Positions 1-5,815 of a DNA stretch of 10,634 nt are shown here, piece by piece. Position 1 is the first letter of the stretch; each line of letters starts with the position of its first letter. The stretch comes from DASSCW01 sp036556695 (GTDB taxonomy: Bacteria; Chloroflexota; Limnocylindria; QHBO01). Under the pieces are notes generated by a model. That model worked only from the letters and a program-made list of their open reading frames with translations. It ran no database searches and was not told the DNA's origin. The stretch covers positions 1 through 10,634 of the forward strand of contig DATBIY010000081.1 in assembly GCA_036556695.1 (NCBI GenBank), in the 5' to 3' direction. The position numbers were made by a program, and so were the translations under genes.

Positions 1-119
1 CGACGCGCCAGACCGTGATCAACCTCACGCTGATCGTGATCGCCGTCTCGGTGGCGGTGGGCGCGTACATCGCCGTGCTCGATCTCGGGCTCACCGAGCT
101 GCTCGACCAGGTGCTGTGA
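1..119 (+). CDS. secE: SecE, preprotein translocase subunit (3' end only)
   Basis: The last 38 codons of a gene that begins before the window, read in the frame starting at base 3 and ending at TGA 117-119. The peptide starts TRQTVINLTLIVIAVSV and continues through a hydrophobic stretch to a short amphipathic tail. This matches the conserved SecE core, in which a basic TRQ segment leads into the single essential membrane helix. SecE clamps SecY in the inner-membrane SecYEG channel. The position directly before nusG is the near-universal secE-nusG pairing. The stop overlaps the nusG ATG by one base. The identification rests on a short fragment plus strong synteny. Confidence 0.88.
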   Translation, partial: TRQTVINLTLIVIAVSVAVGAYIAVLDLGLTELLDQVL

Positions 120-952
120 TGACTGACGAGACCCGCACCGCCCCGCTCCAGGAGGAGACTCCTGTCGAGCTCGAGGACACCCTCACCGAGCAGGCTGAGC
201 CGATGGCGGATGAGCCGACGACGGCCGACGCCGACGAGGACACCACGGCCGATGTCGACGTCGAGGCCGCAGGCGAAGACCAGGCCGATGTCGAGGCTGA
301 CGCCGACGTGGACGCAGAGGACCAGGCCGATGCCCCGGCCGCATCAGAGCCGGCTGCCCGCAGCAGCGAGGCGCAGCAGGCCGCCCGCCTCTCGCGCGAG
401 GCGCCGCTGCCCGCCGGCGAGGACACGTCCGGCAAGCAGTGGTACGTGATCCACACCTACTCCGGCTACGAGAACAAGGTGAAGGCCAACCTCGAGCACC
501 GCATCGAGTCGATGGGCGTCGAGGACCAGATCTTCCAGGTGCTCGTGCCCATGGAGGAGGAGATCGAGATCAAGAACGGCCAGCGCCAGACGGTGAACAA
601 GAAGGTGTTCCCGGGCTACGTGCTGGTCGAGATGGCGATGTCGGACGAGTCGTGGTACGTCGTCCGCAACACGCCGGGCGTCACCAGCTTCGTGGGATCG
701 GGCAATCGGCCGACGCCGCTGGTCGAGGCCGAGGTCAAGAAGATCCTCAAGCAGATGGGCGTCGAGGCGCCGAAGTTCAAGCTGCAGTTCACCAAGGGCC
801 AGAGCGTGCGCGTCAAGGACGGGCCGTTCGCCGAGTTCATCGGCACCGTGGACGAGGTGAACCCGGAGAAGAACAAGGTCAAGGTGCTGGTCAGCATCTT
901 CGGCCGCGAGACGCCGGTCGAGCTCGACTTCCTGCAGATCGACAAGCTCTAG
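119..952 (+). CDS. nusG: Transcription elongation/antitermination factor NusG with long acidic N-terminal extension
   Basis: NusG binds the RNA polymerase clamp and couples it to Rho or to ribosomal protein S10. The 277-residue product has three parts. Residues 1-105 form a low-complexity extension rich in Asp, Glu, Ala and Thr, with EDQAD repeated at 53-57 and 67-71. The NGN domain spans about 106-210 (KQWYVIHTYSGYENKV at 106-121, FPGYVLVEM at 164-172, VRNTPGVTSFVG at 182-193). The KOW domain spans about 224-277 (FTKGQSVRVKDGPF, then GTVDEVNPEKNKVKV). Typical NusG is near 180 residues, so the extra length is all N-terminal, as in actinobacterial NusG. I chose ATG 119 because its A is the last base of the secE stop. 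GTG 116 is in frame but starts inside secE. No Shine-Dalgarno is evident, so coupling to secE is likely. Confidence 0.96.
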   Translation: MTDETRTAPLQEETPVELEDTLTEQAEPMADEPTTADADEDTTADVDVEAAGEDQADVEADADVDAEDQADAPAASEPAARSSEAQQAARLSREAPLPAGEDTSGKQWYVIHTYSGYENKVKANLEHRIESMGVEDQIFQVLVPMEEEIEIKNGQRQTVNKKVFPGYVLVEMAMSDESWYVVRNTPGVTSFVGSGNRPTPLVEAEVKKILKQMGVEAPKFKLQFTKGQSVRVKDGPFAEFIGTVDEVNPEKNKVKVLVSIFGRETPVELDFLQIDKL

Positions 953-1011
953 GCAGCCCGTAACGAGAGGGAGGGGCGCGACCCGCCCCGCTGGAACCTC
1001 GAAGGAGTGAC

Positions 1012-1437
1012 ATGGCAAAGAAAGTCCGCGCGATCCTGAAGGTGCAGGCGCCTGCCGGCGCCGCCACCGCGGCGCCGCCGGTCGGCCCGGCGCTCGGCCA
1101 GCACGGGATCAACATCATGGAGTTCATCAAGGCCTTCAACGAGCGCACCGCCAACATGCGCGGCTACGTCGTTCCGGCCGAGATCACGGTCTTCGAGGAC
1201 CGCTCCTTCACCTTCGTCACCAAGGCCCCGCTGGCCGCCGCTTTGCTGAAGCGCGCCGCGGGCGTGGAGTCGGGGAGCGCGCAGCCGAACCGCGAGAAGG
1301 TCGGCCGCGTGACCCAGGCGCAGCTGCGCGAGATCGCCGAGACGAAGATGCAGGACCTCAACGCCAACGACGTGGAGCACGCCATGCGGATCGTGGCGGG
1401 CACCGCCCGCAGCATGGGCATCGAGGTGGCCGACTGA
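1012..1437 (+). CDS. rplK: 50S ribosomal protein L11
   Basis: L11 binds the GTPase-associated centre of 23S rRNA together with the L10/L12 stalk and takes part in factor binding and the stringent response. The product has the standard 141 residues and is colinear with E. coli L11. The N-terminal domain (1-70) contains PPVGPALGQ at 22-30, the thiostrepton-site region, followed by NIMEF. The RNA-binding C-terminal domain (about 76-141) contains NREKVGRVTQAQLREIA and ends with TARSMGIEVAD. A clear AAGGAG at 1002-1007, four bases before ATG 1012, fixes the start. The 59-base gap after nusG holds only a six-pair GC hairpin (973-989) with no T-run, so co-transcription with nusG is likely. The stop overlaps the rplA start. 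Confidence 0.98.
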   Translation: MAKKVRAILKVQAPAGAATAAPPVGPALGQHGINIMEFIKAFNERTANMRGYVVPAEITVFEDRSFTFVTKAPLAAALLKRAAGVESGSAQPNREKVGRVTQAQLREIAETKMQDLNANDVEHAMRIVAGTARSMGIEVAD

Positions 1438-2144
1438 TGGCCCGTCACGGACGCAGGTACCTGGAAGCCGCCAGGCTCATCGAGGCGGAGAAGCGCTACC
1501 CGCTGGACGACGCCGCGGAGCTGCTGCCCAAGCTGTCGACCGTCAAGTTCGACGCGACGGTGGAGGCGCACCTGCGCCTGGGCGTCGACCCGCGCCACGC
1601 CGACCAGCTGGTGCGCGGCACGGTGGTGCTTCCCCACGGCACCGGCCGCTCGTCCCGGGTGATCGTTTTCGCCCAGGGCGAGAAGGCGCAGGAGGCATTG
1701 CGCGGCGGCGCCGACGAGGTCGGCGGCGAGGACCTGGTGAAGCGCATCGACGACGGCTGGTTCGAGTTCGACGTGGCCATCGCCACGCCCGACATGATGG
1801 GCATGGTCGGCCGGCTGGGGAAGAAGCTCGGGCCACGCGGCCTGATGCCGAACCCGAAGTCAGGCACCGTGACGTTCGACATCGAGCGCGCGGTGAGCGA
1901 GATCAAGTCCGGCCGTATCGAGTTCAAGGTCGACCGAGCTGGCATCGTGCACGCGCCGGTGGGCAAGGCCAGCTTCACGCCGGAGCAGCTGCGCGCCAAC
2001 GTGGCGACCCTGGTGGACGCGGTGAACCGCGCCAAGCCATCGGGCGCCAAGGGCACGTACATGCGGACCCTCACCCTGGCGCCCAGCATGGGCCCCGGCG
2101 TGCGGGTCGACATTCCCTCCGCGCTGGCCGCCGCCAGCGCGTAA
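1437..2144 (+). CDS. rplA: 50S ribosomal protein L1
   Basis: L1 forms the mobile stalk at the E site of the large subunit and, in many bacteria, represses translation of its own rplKA message. The 235-residue product has the usual length. It begins MARHGRRYLEA and carries the family signature at 127-145 (LGKKLGPRGLMPNPKSGTV), then EIKSGRIEFKVDRAGIVHAPVGK at about 155-177, and ends with the typical region around GTYMRTLTLAPSMGPGV. ATG 1437 shares its A with the rplK TGA (TGATG). GAGGTG at 1423-1428 inside rplK lies eight bases upstream and can serve as ribosome-binding site. L11 and L1 are therefore probably translationally coupled. I could not identify an L1-binding mRNA mimic in the short rplK leader. 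Confidence 0.98.
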   Translation: MARHGRRYLEAARLIEAEKRYPLDDAAELLPKLSTVKFDATVEAHLRLGVDPRHADQLVRGTVVLPHGTGRSSRVIVFAQGEKAQEALRGGADEVGGEDLVKRIDDGWFEFDVAIATPDMMGMVGRLGKKLGPRGLMPNPKSGTVTFDIERAVSEIKSGRIEFKVDRAGIVHAPVGKASFTPEQLRANVATLVDAVNRAKPSGAKGTYMRTLTLAPSMGPGVRVDIPSALAAASA

Positions 2145-2153
2145 GGGCCTTGG

Positions 2154-2182
2154 TTGCCGATGCGGCCGCGAGCCGGTAGCAT
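2154..2182 (+). promoter_or_regulatory. Candidate promoter for rplJ-rplL, overlapping an inverted repeat
   Basis: TTGCCG (2154-2159) and TAGCAT (2177-2182) are separated by 17 bases, each matching four of six positions of the sigma-70-type consensus. Transcription would start near 2189, just before the L10 leader structure. E. coli also has a promoter between rplA and rplJ. The perfect eight-base inverted repeat GCCGATGC (2156-2163)/GCATCGGC (2179-2186) overlaps both hexamers. It might be an operator, or a hairpin in readthrough RNA from rplA. Sequence match only. Confidence 0.4.
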
Positions 2183-2283
2183 CGGCGCCCGCAACTGAAT
2201 CACCGCCGAAGACAGCGATGCGTCCGGGTGCAAGCCCCGGGCAGAATTGCCGGCCCAGCGAGGTCGGCGGCACGCCGAGGCAC

Positions 2284-2360
2284 GAAATGGATCCACCCTG
2301 ACGGTCCGTCGTGCTGACGCGCGCGGACCGTTTTCGTATCCATCACGAGGAATCCATTTC
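2284..2360 (+). promoter_or_regulatory. Complementary pair that can occlude the rplJ ribosome-binding site
   Basis: GAAATGGAT (2284-2292) is perfectly complementary to ATCCATTTC (2352-2360), the nine bases immediately before the rplJ ATG. The rplJ Shine-Dalgarno, GAGGAA at 2347-2352, abuts this helix. The first strand can alternatively pair over six bases (2287-2292) with ATCCAT at 2338-2343, directly below the terminator hairpin. These mutually exclusive pairings suggest a switch between clamping the terminator base and blocking initiation. The pairing is seen in the sequence; the function is inferred. Confidence 0.5.
2301..2337 (+). terminator. Attenuator-type intrinsic terminator in the L10 leader
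   Basis: ACGGTCCG (2301-2308) pairs perfectly with CGGACCGT (2324-2331). After a bulged T2309, the stem continues with CGTGC (2310-2314) against GCGCG (2319-2323), including one G-U pair, and closes on the tetraloop TGAC. The 3' arm runs directly into TTTTCGT. This is a 13-pair stem plus a short T-run located 24 bases before the rplJ start, the expected position for an L10-controlled attenuator. Confidence 0.87.
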
Positions 2361-2894
2361 ATGCCGACCGATGCCAAGCGACAGGCGGTCAGCGAGCTCG
2401 CCGAGATGCTGCGCAACAGCACGGCGATCGCGGTGGCCGACTATCGCGGACTGAAGGTCTCGGAGATGCAGACCGTGCGGCGCAGCCTGCGTGCCAACGG
2501 CGTGCAGCTGCACATCGCCAAGAACCGGCTGCTCAAGATCGCCGCGGACGAGGCGGAGCTCGCCGAGCTCAAGCCGCTGCTCGAGGGGCCGACCGCCCTG
2601 GCGACCATCTCCGGCGACGAGGTTGCCCTGGCCAAGGCGCTGCAGGACGCGTTCCGCCCGTTCCGGGTGGTCACCGTCCGCGGCGGAATGCTGGGCAACC
2701 GGGCGGTGGACGCCGCCAGCCTGTCCCGGATGGCGAGCCTCCCCAGCCGCGAGGTGCTGCTCGGGAAGTTCGCCGGCGGCATCGCCAGCCCGCTCACCGG
2801 CTTTGCCGGGGTGCTGGCCGCCAACCTGCGCAACCTGGCCGGCGTGCTGAACGCCGTGGCCGATCAGAAGCGACAGACCGAGGGCGCGGCCTGA
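2361..2894 (+). CDS. rplJ: 50S ribosomal protein L10
   Basis: L10 anchors L7/L12 dimers to the GTPase-associated region of 23S rRNA and represses its own operon through the leader RNA. The 177-residue product has the family features in order: an N-terminal helix, ADYRGLKVSEM (26-36), IAKNRLLKIA (52-61), LLEGPTALA (73-81), FRPFRVVTVRGGML (98-111), and LPSREVLLGKFAGGIASPL (127-145), followed by a long C-terminal helix to about 173 that should carry the L12-binding sites. An open frame extends upstream to 2247, but that would translate the leader and terminator. ATG 2361 matches the family N-terminus and has GAGGAA at 2347-2352. rplL follows after 34 bases. Confidence 0.97.
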   Translation: MPTDAKRQAVSELAEMLRNSTAIAVADYRGLKVSEMQTVRRSLRANGVQLHIAKNRLLKIAADEAELAELKPLLEGPTALATISGDEVALAKALQDAFRPFRVVTVRGGMLGNRAVDAASLSRMASLPSREVLLGKFAGGIASPLTGFAGVLAANLRNLAGVLNAVADQKRQTEGAA

Positions 2895-2928
2895 TCGGCC
2901 GGCCAACCACGAAGGAGAAGCACGCAAC

Positions 2929-3333
2929 ATGGCAACCAAGACCCTGGGCAAGGACGAGATCCTCGACGCGATCTCGAACATGACCGTCCTCGAGCTGAGC
3001 GACCTGGTGAAGGCCGTCGAGGAGAAGTTCGGCGTGACCGCCGCCGCCCCGGTGGCCGTCGCCGCCGCCCCGGCCGCGGGTGGTGACGGCGCCGCTGCCG
3101 CCGCCGGTGGCTCCGAGGAGCAGACCGAGTTCGACGCGGTCCTGACCGAGGTGGGCGCTAACAAGATCCTGGTCATCAAGGCCGTCCGCGAGCTGACCGG
3201 CCTGGGCCTGAAGGAGGCCAAGGACCTGGTCGACGCGGCGCCGAAGGCCGTCAAGGAAGGCGTCGCCAAGGAGGAGGCGGAGCAGGTCAAGGAGAAGCTG
3301 GCCGAGGCCGGCGCGACCGTCGAGATCAAGTAG
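2929..3333 (+). CDS. rplL: 50S ribosomal protein L7/L12
   Basis: L7/L12 dimers form the flexible ribosomal stalk that recruits and stimulates translational GTPases. The 134-residue product has an N-terminal dimerisation domain (1-35, with ILDAISNMTVLELSDLVKAVEEKFGV), an Ala/Gly-rich hinge (about 36-63) and the C-terminal domain (about 66-134) with KTEF-like QTEFDAVL, then IKAVRELTGLGLKEAKDLVD at 83-102, the factor-binding face. The hinge is several residues longer than in E. coli L12, consistent with GC-rich relatives. AAGGAG at 2912-2917 lies 11 bases before ATG 2929, a slightly long spacing. It is the last gene of the operon: an intrinsic terminator follows at once, and the next gene is convergent. 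Confidence 0.98.
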   Translation: MATKTLGKDEILDAISNMTVLELSDLVKAVEEKFGVTAAAPVAVAAAPAAGGDGAAAAAGGSEEQTEFDAVLTEVGANKILVIKAVRELTGLGLKEAKDLVDAAPKAVKEGVAKEEAEQVKEKLAEAGATVEIK

Positions 3334-3349
3334 CCTCCCGCGCAACCAC

Positions 3350-3394
3350 GGCACGAGGGCCGGTCCCGTTCGCGGGGCCGGCCTTTCGCGTGCC
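3350..3394 (+). terminator. Intrinsic terminator closing the rplJ-rplL operon
   Basis: GGCCGGTCCCG (3358-3368) pairs with CGGGGCCGGCC (3373-3383) through 11 pairs, one of them G-U, around a TTCG tetraloop, followed by TTTCGCG. An outer arm GGCACG (3350-3355)/CGTGCC (3389-3394) can extend the structure across the T-run. The element sits 24 bases after the rplL stop and just before the convergent response-regulator stop. Read from the minus strand there is no T-run, so it is probably efficient mainly in the plus direction. Confidence 0.87.
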
Positions 3395-3750
3395 TAGGAG
3401 CTGTGGCGCTCGACCGCGCCGATCAGCTCTGCGATCGCGAACGGCTTGGCCACGAACCCGCTGGCGCCGATCTCCTCCGCCCAGCGCCGCGCGTCGGCGG
3501 CCGCGGTCATGACCACCACCGGCGCGGCGATCCCGGCGTCGCGCATTGCGGCGGCGAAGCCCCAGCCGTCCATCACCGGCATGCGCATGTCGAGCAGCAC
3601 CAGCCGAGGCACGCGCTGGGTGACCTTCTCCAGCGCGTCCTGGCCGTCGGTCGCGGTCTCGACGGGGATCCCCTGGTCCTCCAGCAGGTCGCGCACAGCG
3701 TCGCGGATGGCCGGGTCGTCGTCCACCACCAGCACCGGGTGATTGGGCAT
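3394..3750 (-). CDS. Receiver-only (CheY-like) response regulator
   Basis: The 118-residue product is a single receiver domain with no output domain. It has the acidic pocket D10-D11-D12 in VLVVDDDPAIR, the phosphoacceptor D54 in LVLLDMRMPVMDGWG, T82 in VVVMTAAAD, and K102 in GFVAKPFAIAEL. All key residues for phosphorylation are present, so it should be an active phosphate acceptor. Its ATG (3750-3748) overlaps the TGA of the histidine kinase gene by one base, so the two are translationally coupled and the kinase is the obvious phosphodonor. GGGGAGG at 3767-3761 lies ten bases upstream. Without an output domain it must act by protein contact or as one step of a phosphorelay. The target is unknown. 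Confidence 0.93.
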   Translation of the reverse strand: MPNHPVLVVDDDPAIRDAVRDLLEDQGIPVETATDGQDALEKVTQRVPRLVLLDMRMPVMDGWGFAAAMRDAGIAAPVVVMTAAADARRWAEEIGASGFVAKPFAIAELIGAVERHSS

Positions 3751-5687
3751 CAGGCCGATGCCTCCCCGGACACTTCGGCACTCTGCGGCAGGCCGCCGGC
3801 CTCCGCAGGCAGGTCGGGTGGCGCAATCGCCTGCGGCGGCGCCATCGGCTCGGGGCTGGCTGCTTCCGCCTCCGCCAGCGGGCCGAGGCGCACGGTGAAG
3901 GTCGTGCCCTCGCCCAGGCGGCTGCTGACCGTGATGTCGCCGCCGTGCTCGCGGGCCACCTGGCGGCAGATGTACAGCCCCAGGCCCAGGCCGCGGTAGC
4001 GCCGATCGTCCGCGTTGGCGCCGCGGTGGAACCGCTCGAACAGGAGCGGAATGTCGGCCTCCGGGATGCCGATGCCGCGGTCGCGGACGCGGAGCACGGC
4101 CTCGCCGTCCTCGGCAGCCACTTCGATCTCCACCAGCTCCGATGCCTCGCTGTACTTCAGGGCGTTGCTGAGCAGGTTCTGGATCAGCTGGCTGACGCGC
4201 GACACGTCGAAGCGCCCGAGCACCGGCTGTGGTGCGTCGAGCGAGACCCGGCCGCCCTCGCCGTCCAGCAGCTTGACCACCTCGCGCGCCAGCGCACCCA
4301 GGTCGGCGACCTCGCAGTTCGGGGCCGCTGTGCCCAGCAGGTGCTCGCTGCGCACCACGTCGAGGTAGTCCTCCACCAGCTGCTTGAGACGCAGTGCCTC
4401 GGCATGCAGCGCCTCCGCGCGGCGGGCGTTGCGGTCGTCCGGCGGCGTGGCGTTGCGCAGCAGCTCGCTGTTGATGAGGATCGTGGTCAGCGGGGTGCGC
4501 ACGTCATGCGCCACCACCGACAGGAAGTCGTCCTTGATGCGGGTCATCTCGCCCAGCGCCTGCACCTGTGCCGCCTCGTGCAGCAGCTCGCGGCTGCGCA
4601 GCACCAGGGCGGCCTGCTCGGCCAGCATGCGGACCACGGCCACCACGTCGTCGGTGAAGAACGGCGGGCGTACGGCGTACACGGTGAGCACTCCCAGCCG
4701 GCGCTCGCCACTGGTGATGGGGGCCGAGACGATGGCCCGGATCCCTGCGCGCCGGTACTCGTCGGCGCGCTCCGGCGCGTCCCGCTCCGCGCGGCTGGTG
4801 CTGACAGGCTTCTGCATGGCCAGTGCACGGCCGCTGATCGCCTCGCCGGATGCCATGGTCTGCAGCTCGCCCAGCTCGTCGCGGAACTCGAGCACGCCGC
4901 GCGCCTCGTCCCACAGTCCCACCCTGGCGCCCTGCGCGCCGGTGGCGAGGATCGCGGCGCGGGCGTACTCGGCGCCAACATCGTGCGGATCGGCCACCGT
5001 CACGAGCTCGGCCGCGCGCGCCAGCGTCGAGCGGATCGCTGGCTCCTGCCAGCCGCGCTGCAGGATGGGCGGCGGAGCAAAGCCCACGAAGTAGGCCACC
5101 ACCGCGGCGAGGGACAGCACCTGGGTTGTGAGGCCCAGCGCGGCGGGCGGCTCCGGCACGAGGAGGCTGACGCCGGCGAGCAGAATGATCAGGGCGATCA
5201 GGGACGAGCCCAGCGCCACCGCCTGCATTCGGTGCCGCGTTCCGCCATGGGCACGGCGCGACTCGGACAGGAACGCCCACGACGCGTAGCCGCCGAAGAT
5301 GACGAAGTGGGCAACCAGCGCCAGCAGCGCCGGTATCGGCCAGGGCTGTGGCAGGGCGATGCCCAGCACCACCACCACGACCACCGACAGGCTGGCCAGC
5401 AGCATGCTGGTCCAGTGCCGCGGCTGGAAGTCATCGGCCAGGCGGAGCAGGAGGTAGGGGAGCGCGGCGATGCCCACCCAGTTGATTACCGCCACCGTCG
5501 GGTGATCCTGGAAGCCTGCCAGGCGGGCGATGTCGCCCAGGATCAGCAGGCTGCCGATAACGCCAAAGAACAGAAAGGTGTCGAAGGCGACCCAGCTGGG
5601 CAGGCGGACCAGGCGCACGGCGGAGATGACGAACAGCGCCAGGTAGATCAGCTGGCTGATGGCGCTGATGAATTCCTGCGCAGTCAC
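3750..5687 (-). CDS. Membrane-bound hybrid-sensor histidine kinase: seven-helix N-terminus, GAF, HisKA, HATPase
   Basis: The 645-residue sensor kinase has about seven hydrophobic segments in residues 6-205 (roughly 6-25, 33-52, 65-83, 93-112, 117-140, 155-177, 185-204). A GAF domain (about 220-365) follows, containing AGIRAIVSAPI and RRLGVLTVYAVRPPFF. The HisKA domain carries the H-box FLSVVAHDVRTPL with phosphorylated His394. The ATPase domain has the N-box LIQNLLSNALKYS (501-513), G1 DRGIGI (536-541), FERFHRG (550-556) and G2 GLGLGL (566-571). The last 40 residues are a Pro/Ala-rich tail. The start is GTG (5687-5685), supported by a strong ribosome-binding site. It autophosphorylates and should pass phosphate to the overlapping receiver. 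The signal is unknown; both membrane and cytosolic GAF inputs are possible. It contains no receiver domain of its own. Confidence 0.94.
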   Translation of the reverse strand: MTAQEFISAISQLIYLALFVISAVRLVRLPSWVAFDTFLFFGVIGSLLILGDIARLAGFQDHPTVAVINWVGIAALPYLLLRLADDFQPRHWTSMLLASLSVVVVVVLGIALPQPWPIPALLALVAHFVIFGGYASWAFLSESRRAHGGTRHRMQAVALGSSLIALIILLAGVSLLVPEPPAALGLTTQVLSLAAVVAYFVGFAPPPILQRGWQEPAIRSTLARAAELVTVADPHDVGAEYARAAILATGAQGARVGLWDEARGVLEFRDELGELQTMASGEAISGRALAMQKPVSTSRAERDAPERADEYRRAGIRAIVSAPITSGERRLGVLTVYAVRPPFFTDDVVAVVRMLAEQAALVLRSRELLHEAAQVQALGEMTRIKDDFLSVVAHDVRTPLTTILINSELLRNATPPDDRNARRAEALHAEALRLKQLVEDYLDVVRSEHLLGTAAPNCEVADLGALAREVVKLLDGEGGRVSLDAPQPVLGRFDVSRVSQLIQNLLSNALKYSEASELVEIEVAAEDGEAVLRVRDRGIGIPEADIPLLFERFHRGANADDRRYRGLGLGLYICRQVAREHGGDITVSSRLGEGTTFTVRLGPLAEAEAASPEPMAPPQAIAPPDLPAEAGGLPQSAEVSGEASA

Positions 5688-5690
5688 CGC

Positions 5691-5698
5691 TCACCTCC
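5691..5698 (-). promoter_or_regulatory. Strong ribosome-binding site fixing the GTG start of the histidine kinase
   Basis: On the minus strand GGAGGTGA (5698-5691), a full complement of the 16S rRNA 3' end, lies three bases before GTG 5687, with the GGAGG core seven bases upstream. No ATG is available nearby in frame, so this site decides the start. Confidence 0.8.
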
Positions 5699-5757
5699 AG
5701 GCGCGCACGCCCGGAGCAAGGCGGGCACGCCCTATCGGCCGCTCGGTGGCCGACCCC

Positions 5758-5785
5758 ATCCTACACACGCCGCAACGTCACACAA
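5758..5785 (-). promoter_or_regulatory. Weak candidate promoter for the kinase-regulator pair
   Basis: On the minus strand TTGTGT (5785-5780) and TAGGAT (5763-5758) are 16 bases apart, matching three and four of six consensus positions. The predicted start would be near 5751, leaving a leader of about 64 bases. A TCGGCC/GGCCGA inverted repeat (5735-5740 and 5748-5753) spans the predicted start. The 128-base gap between the hydrolase stop and the kinase start holds nothing else I recognise, so readthrough from the hydrolase gene is an alternative. Confidence 0.3.
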
Positions 5786-5815
5786 GGGCCAGAGTCGCTG
5801 GGAAAGTCGGCCCAC

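Larger units (their letters stand above)
2189..2360 (+). promoter_or_regulatory. L10 leader (autoregulatory RNA of rplJ-rplL)
   Basis: The leader matches the ribosomal protein L10 leader family. A closing stem CCGCCGA (2203-2209)/TCGGCGG (2264-2270) is followed by the kink-turn-like strands AGACAGC (2210-2216) and GCGAGG (2258-2263), the conserved core that L10 or the L10-L12 complex binds. An internal hairpin (2222-2228 with 2236-2242) lies within it. Downstream are an intrinsic terminator (2301-2337) and the rplJ ribosome-binding site. In known members, bound L10 stabilises the closing stem and favours termination. GCACG at 2270-2274 is complementary to the terminator arm at 2310-2314 and is a weak candidate antiterminator pairing. 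The family call is from remembered consensus features. Confidence 0.85.

Noticed and set aside
973..989. Hairpin GGGGCG/CGCCCC between nusG and rplK as a terminator
   Set aside because: It has only six pairs and no T-run, and nusG-rplK co-transcription is expected. It could be a minor pause site.
2247..2360. In-frame N-terminal extension of rplJ
   Set aside because: It would translate the L10 leader and its terminator hairpin; the family N-terminus and ribosome-binding site support ATG 2361.
5786..5813. GGGCC/GGCCC inverted repeat after the hydrolase gene as a terminator
   Set aside because: A five-pair stem with an 18-base loop and no clear T-run is too weak to call.
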